From positions 55,374-119,373 of the forward strand of contig JAJJXM010000101.1 in assembly GCA_024516155.1 (NCBI GenBank): a stretch of DNA of 64,000 nt, read 5' to 3'. This document shows, piece after piece, positions 32,185-41,393 of the stretch. The notes beneath the pieces are model-generated. The model did no database searches. It saw only the letters and a list, made by a program, of their open reading frames with translations, and had not been told where the DNA came from. The DNA comes from Pyronema omphalodes. Lineage: Eukaryota > Ascomycota > Pezizomycetes > Pezizales > Pyronemataceae. The position numbers and the translations under genes are program-made. Positions within the stretch are counted from its first letter, which is position 1. The number at the start of each line of letters is the position of its first letter.

Positions 32185-34808
32185 GATTGGGGATCTTGTT
32201 TTTGTTTTTTCTTTTCCCCCGAGACTAGAGGTGGTGGTCAAGAAAGGGTCTATGGGATTGTGGAAACTGGGGAAATTGGAACTTGGAACTTGTTAATGAG
32301 CTGGTGGGGCTCAAGAGAGGGAGATGATAATGAGATATTAAAGGATAATGAGACGATATATATCAATTGTGAATTATGATAATGAAAGTAACAGAGGATA
32401 GGCTCATAGGTTGTTAGTCATTGGTATTGAAGGGAAGATTAAAGAAATTGCCATACGCAATACCGCTGATATACAGTATTAATTCTCAAGTGAGTTAAGA
32501 TTTTACGGTGTAAATCCGCCTCAGAATGAAGTCGGCTTGGTATCTTTGATATCTGATGGTTCAAAGGAATATCTCCAAATTGACCCTGTTTGACTTTTGC
32601 GTGTCGCGGACGAAGTATCCTTTCTTTTCACCCATAGGAGAGGAGGCGGAGGAGGAATGGTCGGGTGTTGGGTTAAATAGTAAGGCGGTTGTGGGGTTGT
32701 TCGAGGAGGATAAGATGAAGATTGAGGCAGTCTAGGGGAGAAATGTTATGTGTCGGTTGAAGCTTAGTTTGTTTTAAGACTGAGTGCTGGTGGACTAGAC
32801 CAAAGTAAAGCATCGGTCATATAAGCCTTCAATAGTTAATGAGATATCAATTTTTATATATACTTGAGATATATTTGACATGTCTTGGCGCAGAATTTAG
32901 ACACAAGAAGCATTTCTTGGAGCTAATAGATGAGTTGGTAAGTGTGACACTTTCAGGTTAATCGAGGTATCGTGAATAAAGGTTTAAGGTTCCTTAGCCA
33001 TGTTCTAACCATGTCTCATCACTCGTTATGTGGTATTTAACCCTTGGGTTCTTTTACGTCAACCCGCATCCTTCATTACAACCCCACAACCCAAAACTTG
33101 ATAGTTCATCCACCCTTGTCCTCCTGACACTTCATCCCTCGATTTCGCTCTTTCCCCTCAGGCAAAGAAACAATATCGGGCATTCCGGGATTGAAACCCG
33201 AGGCTGCCTTGGGAAACCATGCTGGAATCACCCAAACATGTAAACCGGCCCACCCCCCAGTTTGCACTCCCTCAGTTGGTACTCCCTCAGTTGGCACTAT
33301 CCCCCAGACGGCACTACCACTGCTGTCCACCTCTTCAAAGTTAGTTACTCCGGGTCCGCCGCGCCCTATGACTCCCAGACAGAGATCGAATAGAGGGTGT
33401 CGAACCGCCGGGTGCTGGAATGTTGCCACGGTCGGTCTTGTTGTCGTCGTCGGTGAGGAGAAGAGAAGGTGGAGAGGAATGTGGGGGTATTTATATGTTG
33501 GGTGGAGCCGGGTAGCTAAAGCTCAAAGTTTCGCCGATTGGTTGCCAAGTGAGGCATTGTTGTGCCAAGAAGAAAATGATAGAAAGTAGGCGAAGCTGAA
33601 GAGGTTGAGATTCATCAGATGTGGTCGAAGGGCCGAATTGAGGGGTCGAGATTGGGTTGGGGAAAGAGGAATAAGTATAGAGAAGACTGTTTTTGAGGAG
33701 CTGTCGTACGACTTCAGAATATTAGGACAAGAGATTTGTTTGTTATATAACAATAAACTTTTCTTCTTCACTGGTTGTAGGAAGATTTCATTGATTGGTA
33801 CGGAAGATAGAGGGGGTAATCGAGAATGACAGGAAGTAGGCTTAAAATACCATGCTAGAAGCTTCATGGACTTGATTTTACCTTTATTGTTTTCGTAGCA
33901 ACCCATGTAAAACAGTCCCGCTTCAATTTGAGAAGAGAGATGGAATGTGGTTTCTGCGCCATTGGTCCCAAAGCTTCTCGTGACTATCCATCCCAGTTGA
34001 TAGCAGATGAAGATCCCAGAGACGTTGATGAAACTTCATTGTGTCTAAACACCAGCATTCAAGAACATAAAGTCTATGATGAAAACTGTTGTTCATTCAC
34101 AGAGATTGGCTTATGCCAACGATTTTCCCGACATTTCATGCAAATTCAATGAACCCAATGGGTTTGTTCGGGCTGACAATGCTCGATGTTTAGTTTGACT
34201 GGTATACCTAATAAGATTCAGCAATAGATTGAAGAAATTGGCGCCCCATTACAGTGTTGTTCATTTGTAGAGCACATAGATTGTTTAGGGTTTCCAGATT
34301 AACGATCTACCGCTGATATCCATAAAAACAAACACTTACAGCAGCTACTCAAACAGCTTTTATCAAAACTGTATGAGTGATAAAGAGTGACGGTGAGTCC
34401 AAACAGGATGTATAAATGGAGACTATCATTACTTTATTCAGGAACTCATAAATTCAATATGCGGCATATACCATGGCCTTAGGTTTATTTATTTATTTAT
34501 TTATTGAATCATACGCTGACCGAGGCCTAAAAGGCCCATGCTCGGTTTTCCGTATTGCACTTACAGAGCACTAGTTGAGTAAATATGCGTTTTACACATC
34601 AACCCACAAAACGCCACGCGTTATGCAACGCCACAAACACGACAAGATATGTATCACTACCAGCCATCGAAATTCTCCGTGGGCTTGGATGGAGGCTTTC
34701 TTACAATGCTTGAAATACCCCATCTCCCTGTCCTTTCCCCCTCACCTCGCTCATCTTACAATCTTCACAACCATTACCATCAGCAACACATTACCGAAAT
34801 ATCTTACA
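32185..34808. other. spacer of the tandem pair, no supported gene
   Basis: Contains ORFs of 132 codons (33191-33589, +), 107 (33106-33429, -) and 127 (33523-33906, -) that overlap one another and show no family. The segment 33260-33295 has a short direct repeat of CTCCCTCAGTTGG. A (TTTA)n repeat lies at 34484-34506. Sequence near 34575-34660 repeats the promoter region of copy 1. Confidence 0.5.
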
Positions 34809-35450
34809 ATGAATCCATTTCATACACTTACCATTTCTTTACTATCTTGCGCCATGATGACGGTCTTGGCCATCCCGACAGCCGATCCATCCCCTGTCAC
34901 GTTCCCTGATGATGGCCCGTTCCTGACAGACATAACGATTGTAAAGTTGTATCAAAAGGAGGATTACAAGGGTGCAAAGATGGAAAAAATATTTGATGTT
35001 TCACATGATAGTGGGTGTCAGCTTTTGGGAAAGAATTTGTGAGTTTCTATGCCCCTGTTTTTTTAAACGCAGTTCTTCAACAGAGGAAGAAGGATGGAAA
35101 GGGTAATGCTTGATGAATTGATTTTCTAATTTTAATTTCTCCATAGTCAAAAACGTACTGTAAGCTTTCAGATTTACAACGGTTGTTGTGTCTTCTATCG
35201 AAATAAGGATTGTTCAGGCGAGCTGTTCACGGCCAAAAGCCGACGTGATAGGTAAGCGAAAACACCGAGTTATGACTGAGGACAATGAAGAGAGTATCAG
35301 AATGACGTCAAATGAAGCAAGACGTCTTGTGAAAACTCAAATAAAAAAACATCATGGAACGTATAGAGGCTAACACTAAGTAGTGGTTTGAAAGGGAAGG
35401 ACAGAAAGTCAATAGTTAGTTATCGATGCAACCATCCAAGTTGTGGGTAA
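34809..35450 (+). CDS. six-cysteine small secreted protein, copy 2
   Basis: Exons 34809-35038, 35147-35251 and 35384-35450 give 133 residues, the same length as copy 1. Exon 2 is 105 nt in both, and both introns interrupt at identical phases (introns 108 and 132 nt here). Signal peptide residues about 1-21 end in V-L-A. The cysteine pattern S-G-C, G-C-C, K-D-C, Y-R-C, S-C is kept, as are Q-K-R-T-x-S-F-Q and L-F-T-A-K. Greek-key-like starts are L-Y-Q-K-E-D-Y-K-G and F-Y-R-N-K-D-C-S-G. The start is the ATG at 34809; the longer frame from 34575 has no support. A tandem paralogue of the gene 3.2 kb upstream. Confidence 0.72.
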
Positions 35451-36004
35451 CAGGCTTGGAAAGTCTAGAGTCGGTGGTTACAGAAGGGTCCAGGTCAATT
35501 GTGGAACTTATTAATGTGTTTAAGAAGGTAATGGATGAGGAAATAAAAGGATAATGAAATATATCAATAGTGAATCATAAAAGCACCAGAGAAATAAGGT
35601 CATGGGTTAATGGTATAATGGTCGAACGTGTACGGAATTAAAAGCGTTATAGCATGATGGTGTAATAGTCCGGTTGTAAGAATGTAGAGTAGGCGTTTAG
35701 TTCTCAGGGGGTATAAGAACTATAATTGTTTTCATTTTTCAGGGGATATGTACGTAGACAGTGTTTTTCATGTTCCGCCCCAGAATGCATAGGCCAGTTC
35801 AGTCGGCAATAGCGGCCGCGATCTTGATCCAGTCCAGTCTGAGGGGGCAGTCGACTATAGAACGGGTAGTGAAGAGTTGAAGTCGACTAGGCTAGTGTTA
35901 AGAATACCTAATCATTCTTTGTGCACATCTACCTTAGTCTTTAACCTAAACCCCGCTTTATTTTGTGTATATTCATTCCTAAAACATGAAAACCCATGTA
36001 ATAC
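35451..36004. other. intergenic, no supported gene
   Basis: 3' flank of the second secreted-protein gene up to the Copia-2 LTR. A 70-codon ORF (35877-36089) runs into the LTR and is spurious. Confidence 0.5.
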
Positions 36005-36165
36005 TGTCGAAGGTCTCACAGGCACGAGAAGAAGAAGAAAGTGGAGGTGGGAACCGGATGTATTAACGAGCGTAAAGAGTCAGACATAGACGGGCAAGCG
36101 AGTGCCTATACATAGAGAGTGGTCCACCTCCACCTAAGCACTAGGGCCTTAGGCGCACTTCAACA
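36005..36165 (-). repeat. 3' LTR of Copia-2
   Basis: 161 bp, TGTTGAAG...CTTCGACA on the minus strand. It differs from the Copia-1 LTR at a few sites (near 36035-36065). The adjoining 5 bp outside are AATAC; the other end is not in the window, so the duplication cannot be checked. Confidence 0.95.
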
Positions 36166-36412
36166 CACCCCCTCGTCTAAGGACGGGTGCTACAAACATA
36201 ATAATAAGAAGAAATAACAATCCATCATAACAGAAAACAAGAACAATACCATAGAAAAAGAAAATACCCAATTACCCATAAAAGAAGAAGTGAAGAAACC
36301 CATAAGAAGAACAACCCAAGTAAAAAACAACACAATTCAATCATCATCATAATCAGCAATCAGCAGCCATACTTCAATCACAACACACACTTATTCATTC
36401 AAATCAAACCCA

Positions 36413-38256
36413 TTAATCATTATTACCATTCAACGTTTCCATCCCTAAGAGTTTCACGGCCAACGCGTGTGTTGGTCCAGGGAGCGGTTTAGTGAGGATA
36501 TCTGCGACATTCTCTTTGGACGCAATGTATTCGAACGATACCGTTCCCTTTCTAGCTTCGTCGATCGAGTGGTGAAACTTCACATCAATGTGTTTTGTTT
36601 TCGCCTTGATGACGCCGGTCTGGAGGAGGCGAAGTGCTCCCATGTTGTCGCAACGGACCGAGGTCGGCACTTTGTTATCCCAGGCTTCGGTGTCGTCCAT
36701 CAATAGGCGGAACCAGATCGCTTCACGGGTCGCATTGCTGCATGCAATGTACTCGGCTTCAAGAGTGGAAAGGGCGATGACGGACTGCTTCTTTGAGCTC
36801 CAGTGAATCGGCCCGTCCGCTCCTGGCACAAGGACTACGCACCCCCCGACGCTTTTCCGATCGGCCGTACTGCCGGCCCAGTCGCTGTCGGAGAAGAGTC
36901 GCAAACAGTCCTGCGGTATGTCGTGGTTACGTCTGTAGATAATCGACAAATGTTTCGTACCTTTCAAGTATCGGATAACCCTTTTGGCAGCGGTCATGTG
37001 CATTGCTAGAGGCGACTGATTGTATCGGCTGAGGGCAGTCACGGCGAAGGCGATGTCAGGACGAGTTCCGATTGCTGCGTACATCAGTGATCCGACCATT
37101 GATAGATACAGGCGTTTTTGCTGTTCATCAGTGGTCTTGTCTTCGCAGTCAGTATTCTCAAGATCAACGTGGATATCCATCGGGGAAGAGGTGGGTGCGG
37201 CCTCAAGAAGACCGTATCTGGCAATCACCCCCTCAATGTAATCCCTCTGCGAGATGGCAATACTTCCGTCAGGCAAATATTCGAGTTCGAGGCCGAGAAA
37301 ACGAGTCGCTTTTCCGAGATCTGTCATTTTGAAGCGAGCACTGAGGGACTTCTTGATGTTGTCGCCCATCCTCTGTTTTGTCAGATTGAAGATCAAGATA
37401 TCGTCGACATATAAAAGCAGAAATGCGTCCTTCATGAGGTAGAGGTTGGAGTCGGCGTGTGCTTGTCGGAAACCTTGCGTCATGAGGAAGTCATTAATCT
37501 GGGCCCACCATAATCGGGGCGCCCGTTTTAGGCCGTACAGGGCTTTCAGCAGGCGAACCGTCGATGTTTTCGATAGGCGTTTATCGAGCCATTCGATACC
37601 GGGAGGCATGGACATGAAAGTCCTGTCGTTGTCAATGGCTGGATTGAGGAAGGCCGTGACGACATCCATTTGGTCGACTGACCACCCCCTGGTTGCAGAT
37701 AAGCTTAGCAGGTAACGTAGAGTACTTAGCTTGGAGACAGGTGCATATGTCTCATCATAATCAATTCCCGGAACTTGTTCATAACCCTTTATAACCAGTC
37801 GGGCCTTGAACTTTGTGCTGCCATCAATGTTGCGTTTGGTTTTGTAAATCCATCGACACTTCAAGGGCTTACATCCAAAGGGGACAGTGATGCCGCTGTA
37901 GGATGTTTGATTGTCGAATGCATCAGGCGATGACACTGGTCGGAGAGGTTCTGCATTGTCATTTGATTTGAAAGCCTGGAAGGTTTCGTTTATCAGTAAA
38001 GAGTTCCATTCTTCTTGCATCGCAGTTCTCCAGTTGTCCCGGTCGGCGCTCTTCATTGCTGCGGTGTAAGAGGTCGGGTCGCAGTCAAGTAGATCAGGAC
38101 CTATGGCCTCGTCGGGATCGTCTATAGTTGCTTTGGCGAGAAAGGCCGAGGCCAGGGCGTCGTCAATATCAATGTCTTCGTAGCGGGACTTGTTTAGTCT
38201 GTTGGCCTTCAGTCGCTCGTCGCGTAGGGACAGTGAATTCATGGCATTGGAAGCAT
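36413..38256 (-). CDS. Copia-2 reverse transcriptase and RNase H exon
   Basis: Uninterrupted frame; first ATG at 38242 gives 609 residues, colinear with Copia-1 and with only scattered substitutions. It keeps the catalytic Y-V-D-D and the RNase H acids. The exon begins at 38256 after the intron, giving A-S-N-A-M-N-S-L; the junction codon is completed by exon 1. The gene is intact here but its upstream integrase frame is physically split by insertions, so a functional polyprotein cannot be made from this copy. Confidence 0.93.
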
Positions 38257-38651
38257 CTGAGAATTAGGATGTTAGTTCAAAGAAGCGAATATCTGAGAAA
38301 TAGAGAGAGAAATTTGAGAAACAGGAAAAACAGTAGACAGGGATTCCGTGGCAGAATCTCGTGAGGAGATGCACAGCGGAGTGTTAATCGGATAAAATTT
38401 TCAGGATAAGTATCCTTGAACTGATGATAATCAGTGTGTGGCATATTCGCCTAGCAAGAGTAGTCCGGACAGCATGAAGGCTGATCGGGACAGTGACATT
38501 CAAGACGAAATTGTCAATGTATAATTAGAGTGAGGCAGCATGAAGGCTGATCCGACTCAAAGATAACGTGAAAGAGACTATACCATGTGGCCGTGAAAAG
38601 GTCCTACAGCGGTGACATGGAAAAAAGGTTGGGGTGATCATTTGTACATAC
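38257..38651 (-). other. predicted 395-nt intron of Copia-2 pol
   Basis: Same 5' site GTATGT (complement of 38646-38651), same CTAAC branch motif and CTCAG end (before 38256) as the Copia-1 intron. The frame is again restored on removal. Substitutions and indels against Copia-1 are frequent within it. Confidence 0.78.
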
Positions 38652-38858
38652 TCTGAATGAGGGCGTCTATCTCATGTGATATGAGCGCTGACGCATTCTC
38701 ATCACCCCCTTCAACGATATCAGGGAAACAGTCAGATATTGCCTTGATGATTTCCTCTGATGTATTTGGACGTCCTTCAGAATCGAAGGCATTATTGTCC
38801 TCTAAAAAGACGACGTTGGAAGCGCGCACGACAGAACGTGAATTGAAGTCATAGATGC
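38652..38858 (-). pseudogene. Copia-2 integrase, C-terminal fragment
   Basis: Codes for the acidic end of the integrase ORF (V-F-L-E-D-N-N-A-F-D, I-D-A-L-I-Q). It is cut at its N-terminal side by the Gypsy-A insertion. The last five bases, GATGC (38854-38858), are the Gypsy-A target duplication. Confidence 0.9.
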
Positions 38859-39231
38859 TGTCACGGCTCGAGAATTATTACCTTCCCCCTCCTCGTCATT
38901 CATTCACCTATTATCATTCGCTTCATTATCCAGCACTCGTTTGTTTATTTATTCCTATTATCCTTCGGTCTTCGATCATCACTCGTCACTCGCCTGGGTT
39001 AGGGTTGCGCTCAATTCCCAAATTGTCAAAAAGGTCACGTGACTTATCCCCAGGGTTAGGGGTCAGCTCGGATCCCTTTTCGGAAATTCCATACCTACGG
39101 TCTACCGATCATCTTATCCGATTAGATAAGATCGGTCACGTGTTCTAATCAATAGTAGATCAGTATGCACGCGCACTGGTCTACTAATGTGCGCACACGT
39201 GACTAGGGCTAGGGCACGATCATCTTATCGA

Positions 39232-39247
39232 TAAGATAAGATCTAGT
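39232..39247. promoter_or_regulatory. perfect palindrome of two GATAAG sites in the Gypsy-A U3
   Basis: ATCTTATCGATAAGAT is a 16-bp perfect palindrome with a further GATAAGATC directly after it. A second arrangement, ATCTTATC and GATAAGAT separated by 6 bp, is at 39111-39132. HGATAR is the target of fungal GATA factors such as AreA/NIT2 or the SreA type; binding is inferred. Confidence 0.6.
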
Positions 39248-39667
39248 CATGTGACCTTATCAGTATTGCACCATCTTTCCAATCGCAGCTGATCTGGTTT
39301 CACGTGACTAGGGTTAGGGTTGCACCCGCACGCGCACAAACTAGGGTTAGGTTTGTGACCGTACGCGCACAGCTAGGGTTAGGGTTACGGACGCACGCGC
39401 ACGATTAGGGTTACGGAAGCGCGCGCGTGACTACGCTTAGGGTTACGCTAGCGCGCACGCGAAGCACGCTACCGCGCACGCGAGTTACGCTATCGCGCAC
39501 GCGAGATACGCTAACGAGCGCGCGACGAGGCTGTGCACGCAAACACGCTAATTTGGTACGAACGCGTTAGCGCGTCTAGAACGCGCAACCGCGACCGCGT
39601 TGTTTACTTAGTTATTTTTCGGGAAAATTCTGCAAGTAGTGGCTCGGCGTGTAAGGAGGAAAAATTG

Positions 39668-39729
39668 TATATAAGAGGATTGTTTCTTTGTTTGTTTATT
39701 TTGTTTTTCTTTTCTCCTTACACAGTTAT
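39668..39729 (+). promoter_or_regulatory. Gypsy-A LTR core promoter and predicted RNA 5' end
   Basis: TATATAAG (39668-39675) lies about 45 nt upstream of TTACACAGTTAT (39718-39729), whose reverse complement is the PBS at 40001-40012. If transcription starts around 39718-39720 the RNA 5' end can fold onto the PBS, as in Tf1. Confidence 0.7.
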
Positions 39730-40000
39730 TTGTTTATTTACAAATTCAAATACTTTGTCGAAAATCTTTGTTTACGTCCTCGTTCTCGTCCCCGTCTTTG
39801 GATCTCTTTGTCCCTTGAAATCTTTGTTTATTTCCTTAACTTCTAAACACAGAAAGTCTTTAAGTTGATGCTAGACACAGCTTAAGAGTTTCTAACGTTG
39901 AAGTTATTATAAGGTTATATCCATTGAACTCAAGAGTGAATAATTGAGAAGAGCCCTCAGGTTCTCCGTCAGCTATCTCTCCCTTGTTCGCCGTTACAAC

Positions 40001-40012
40001 ATAACTGTGTAA
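40001..40012 (+). other. self-priming PBS of Gypsy-A
   Basis: ATAACTGTGTAA begins 2 nt after the LTR and is an exact 12-nt reverse complement of LTR positions 39718-39729. No TGG start or tRNA 3'-end match is present at the LTR border. Tf1 of fission yeast uses the same arrangement. Confidence 0.8.
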
Positions 40013-40061
40013 TCAAGACCTGCCGGCTCTACCGTCAACTCTCGATTACAACAAGCTTTAC

Positions 40062-40232
40062 ATGCTTCACAACCTCTGGTTCTACGAATTCATCAATCTA
40101 TTACCGATCTTCCGTTCCCTCGAAAACCCCGTCGTCCTTGACGAAATCGAAATTGCTCGACAACTCGGAAACGAATACGCAGCAACTCGAATTCAATATA
40201 ACGACGAAACCAACATCTGGCACCTCCGTTAA
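40062..40232 (+). CDS. 56-residue upstream ORF of Gypsy-A
   Basis: A small ORF from ATG 40062 to TAA 40230-40232, in the same frame as Gag and ending 9 nt before the Gag ATG (40242). Composition is protein-like (W-F-Y-E-F-I-N-L-L near the start, I-E-I-A-R-Q-L-G later). It is the first ATG after the PBS, so ribosomes should meet it before Gag. It may limit Gag translation or be translated by readthrough as a Gag leader. I recognise no domain. Confidence 0.55.
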   Translation: MLHNLWFYEFINLLPIFRSLENPVVLDEIEIARQLGNEYAATRIQYNDETNIWHLR

Positions 40233-40241
40233 TCCCTCGAA

Positions 40242-41360
40242 ATGGACCAAAACAACAAGGTCGTCGTGGCCCTGTACCTCAACGAAGCCGAAAGGTTAGA
40301 GGTCGAACAGGACCCTACGAAGATCAAATTGGTCCGTAACGCCGTAAAAGAGTACGAACGAGACTGTCAACTTAGGGACGACCTTCGAGCCGAACTCACA
40401 GAAGCTCGAAAGGACAACTCCCTCTACGCTCAACGAATTACCGATTTGGAAAGAGATCTCGAAAGCGCCAACGCCTCCGTTCGACTCCTACAAGCCCTTA
40501 CGAAGAACGGTCCCCTTCCGAATACCCGTCCCATCGAATTACCCCACCCACCTGAGTTCTCTGGTGAACGCAAGGAACTCTTGAACTTCATCTCGAAGGT
40601 CAGATCCAAGCTCGCCGGAGACTCCTCCCGTTTTACCGACGATCAACATAAGCTACGTTATACTTATGGATATCTCAAAGGCAACGCTCAGAATCAAATT
40701 CAACCCTACGTCCTTACAGATAAGATTAAGCTTAAGGACGTTGAGGCTCTCATTACAATTCTGGAAGCTGCCTTCGGAGATCCTGATCAAGTTGGTACTG
40801 CATCTGCGGAATTGGATAAACTTCAACAGGGCAACCGTGAGTTTAGCCAATACTACGCAGAATTCCAACGATTAATGGCCATCTTGAATTACGACGAAAA
40901 CGCAAAGAAGGCTGCTCTGAAGCGTGGACTCTCTCGAGACCTTCAGACCAGTCTTGTTTACCAAGCCGAAGAACCTCAGAACTTCACCAAATTTGTGGAT
41001 CTTTGTATGAAGCTAGATTACAGAATTCGAGCTCATTCAAACACCACAAAGCGGCACGTTTCTTCGGTCCCCAGTCGTTCCAGCTCCACGCCGTCTCGCC
41101 CGGCGTCCCACCCAACGAATACCAATAGTGGTAATTACGGATCGGCTCCCATGGACCTATCAGCTTCCCAAAAGGCTCAGAACCAACGCCGTCGTGATGA
41201 ACGAATGGCTAAGGGACTTTGTCTTTATTGTGGATCAGCCGATCATTTCAAGAACGAATGTTCTACGTTGGCAGCAAACAACTCCCGCAAGATTCGCCTA
41301 GCCGCCGCCGAGGTTTTGGTTATTCCAACAAACCCCGACGTCGACCAGGGAAAAGAGTAG
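40242..41360 (+). CDS. Gypsy-A Gag
   Basis: 372 residues from ATG 40242. A coiled-coil-like charged N-terminus (residues about 35-85) is followed by the retrotrans_gag core with Y-G-Y-L-K-G-N-A and L-E-A-A-F-G-D-P, then Q-Y-Y-A-E-F-Q-R-L. One CCHC zinc knuckle, C-L-Y-C-G-S-A-D-H-F-K-N-E-C, lies near residue 327. Gag assembles particles and packages RNA. The last codons (CAG-GGA-AAA-GAG-TAG) contain the slippery heptamer that gives access to the overlapping pol frame. Confidence 0.95.
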   Translation: MDQNNKVVVALYLNEAERLEVEQDPTKIKLVRNAVKEYERDCQLRDDLRAELTEARKDNSLYAQRITDLERDLESANASVRLLQALTKNGPLPNTRPIELPHPPEFSGERKELLNFISKVRSKLAGDSSRFTDDQHKLRYTYGYLKGNAQNQIQPYVLTDKIKLKDVEALITILEAAFGDPDQVGTASAELDKLQQGNREFSQYYAEFQRLMAILNYDENAKKAALKRGLSRDLQTSLVYQAEEPQNFTKFVDLCMKLDYRIRAHSNTTKRHVSSVPSRSSSTPSRPASHPTNTNSGNYGSAPMDLSASQKAQNQRRRDERMAKGLCLYCGSADHFKNECSTLAANNSRKIRLAAAEVLVIPTNPDVDQGKE

Positions 41361-41393
41361 TCCATCAACAGCCTGTTGGCTCTGTTGTTGGAC
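41348..41393 (+). promoter_or_regulatory. programmed -1 frameshift signal, Gypsy-A gag/pol
   Basis: Heptamer G GGA AAA (41348-41354) is in phase with Gag codons and one codon before the Gag stop. After a 5-nt spacer, GTCCATCAACAG (41360-41371) can pair with CTGTTGTTGGAC (41382-41393), a 12-position stem with one T-T mismatch and 10-nt loop. Slipping back one base at the heptamer leads to AGA-GTA-GTC in the pol frame. Confidence 0.85.

Larger units (their letters stand above)
38859..39998 (+). repeat. 5' LTR of Gypsy-A
   Basis: 1140 bp. U3 contains repeated CTAGGGTTAGGG motifs, CACGTG boxes at 39036, 39137, 39196 and 39301, and palindromic GATA sites (39111-39132, 39232-39247). A TATATAAG box is at 39668-39675. 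A CG-rich block of GCGCACGCG repeats spans about 39400-39600. The 111-codon ORF inside (39533-39868) is not considered a gene. Confidence 0.97.

Noticed and set aside
33175..33215. tRNA-like B-box near GGGATTGAAACCC
   Set aside because: No matching acceptor, D or anticodon arms can be folded around it.
32185..33906. ORFs of 107-132 codons at 33106-33906
   Set aside because: They overlap each other on opposite strands, have no recognisable motif and no splice-supported extension.
39533..39868. 111-codon ORF present in both Gypsy-A LTRs (also 45790-46125)
   Set aside because: Duplicated only because LTRs are; covers the TATA box and predicted RNA start, low-complexity Phe/Leu-rich sequence.
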